Below are positions 63,686-64,000 of a DNA stretch of 64,000 nt, piece after piece (the first letter of the stretch is position 1; each line of letters begins with the position of its first letter). A program made the position numbers and the translations under genes. The notes under the pieces were generated by a model, which ran no database searches, was not told the DNA's origin, and saw only the letters and a list, made by a program, of their open reading frames with translations. The stretch comes from JALQUO01 sp964529685 (GTDB taxonomy: Bacteria > Pseudomonadota > Alphaproteobacteria > Rickettsiales > Midichloriaceae), in assembly GCA_964529685.1 (NCBI GenBank), contig CAZGZC010000004.1, positions 1 through 64,000 of the forward strand. Direction: 5' to 3'.

Positions 63686-64000
63686 TATTTAACTCCTTTT
63701 TTATAATTGCTAACAACTTTTCAATATCTGAATTAATCAGCTTACCTATAAGTGAATAGGTAATTTTATTATTCTTAGTGATAAATAGAGATGGTTTCTT
63801 TTCGATATTCATTCTTTTAAACTGATCTTCGTCTATAGCTATAGTACATATAGAGATATTAGCATCAGATACTGTTTTTATAGATTCTTCCTTATCTGCT
63901 TTTACCAACTGTGAGAGAAATTTTTTATTTATCTCTGATTTTTTAAGGATATTTATAACTTCTAGCTTAGTTGTTTCTCTCTGAACTATTCCTGCTAATT
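63678..64000 (-). CDS. Partial thioredoxin-like protein, possibly F-type TrbC (cut by window edge)
   Basis: The frame is open to the right edge, about 107 codons visible, with no start needed inside the window (a TTG at 63906-63908 could be read as a start but is probably internal). The C-terminal part reads IAIDEDQFKRMNIEKKPSLF then ITKNNKITYSLIGKL. It resembles the thioredoxin-like TrbC of F-type conjugation systems (IDP..F..F.I..VP..V). A thiol-disulfide or periplasmic folding protein is an alternative. Its stop overlaps ispF by 8 bp. Confidence 0.35.
   Translation of the reverse strand, partial: LAGIVQRETTKLEVINILKKSEINKKFLSQLVKADKEESIKTVSDANISICTIAIDEDQFKRMNIEKKPSLFITKNNKITYSLIGKLINSDIEKLLAIIKKELNNV

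Overview
The window is AT-rich, densely coded DNA from an alphaproteobacterium of the order Rickettsiales. The evidence is the set of genes together: 5-aminolevulinate synthase HemA with HemB and HemF, membrane cytochrome c next to SdhE, the long IDH with a C-terminal extension, MtaB, a fused FolK-FolP beside a CADD-like protein, and many decayed gene remnants. Flagellar genes (flgI, flgF, a flagellin) and the MEP-pathway gene ispF argue against Rickettsia itself and suggest a flagellated lineage such as the Midichloriaceae or a related protist or arthropod symbiont. The genus is inference.

Layout. 0-6 kb (minus): a nuoD 3' scrap, ctpA, lnt, tilS, rpiB and a protease-RimK fusion. 6-12 kb: fabF, pgeF, flgI, yggU-hemA, with long decayed spacers. 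12-15 kb: a broken GrpB/GNAT locus and a divergent ABC protein. 15-24 kb (mostly plus): mtaB, an amino-acid permease, flgF, IDH, an M16 peptidase, an MFS carrier, radC, a secreted protein and tRNA-Ser. 24.5-28 kb: hemB, a histidine-kinase-like membrane protein, comF and trmD, converging on flagellin. 29.6-38 kb: a membrane-anchored unknown, fabI, mnmE, the folate cluster folB-folKP-CADD, hemF and yqgE. 39-42 kb: rpsM-rpsK-rpoA-rplQ and tRNA-fMet. 42-50 kb: ubiX, a coiled-coil unknown, lon, an MreD-like protein, mrdA, nusG and secE. 50-58 kb: sdhE, cytochrome c, mutS, nuoI, a putative YopT-like cysteine protease, clpX, clpP and lipB. 58-64 kb: a small unknown, two tandem sodium:solute symporters, tRNA-Ile, class I aldolase, ispF and a partial gene running off the right edge.

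How the genes work together. Heme synthesis (hemA, hemB, hemF) feeds the respiratory chain (nuoI, cytochrome c, sdhE). Folate synthesis (folB, folK-folP) sits directly upstream of a CADD/PqqC-like protein that in chlamydiae supplies p-aminobenzoate. FabF and FabI serve type II fatty acid synthesis. Lon, ClpXP, CtpA and the M16 peptidase cover protein turnover. MreD-like and MrdA serve cell shape.

The most unusual signals are: (1) 'echoes' of genes, meaning second copies of a short piece lying a few hundred bases from the parent, for mutS, nuoI and flgI, plus a stray nuoD terminus. The nuoI pair flanks a gene whose C40/H156/D172 layout resembles the YopT protease family, like a small insertion in the 3' end of nuoI. 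(2) A 105-bp in-frame tandem duplication in the CADD-like gene that duplicates one predicted metal-ligand region. (3) A histidine-kinase-like protein with Tyr where the phospho-acceptor His should be. (4) An ABC ATPase with about 30 extra residues between signature and Walker B. Several convergent gene pairs have abutting or overlapping stop codons, leaving no room for a terminator.
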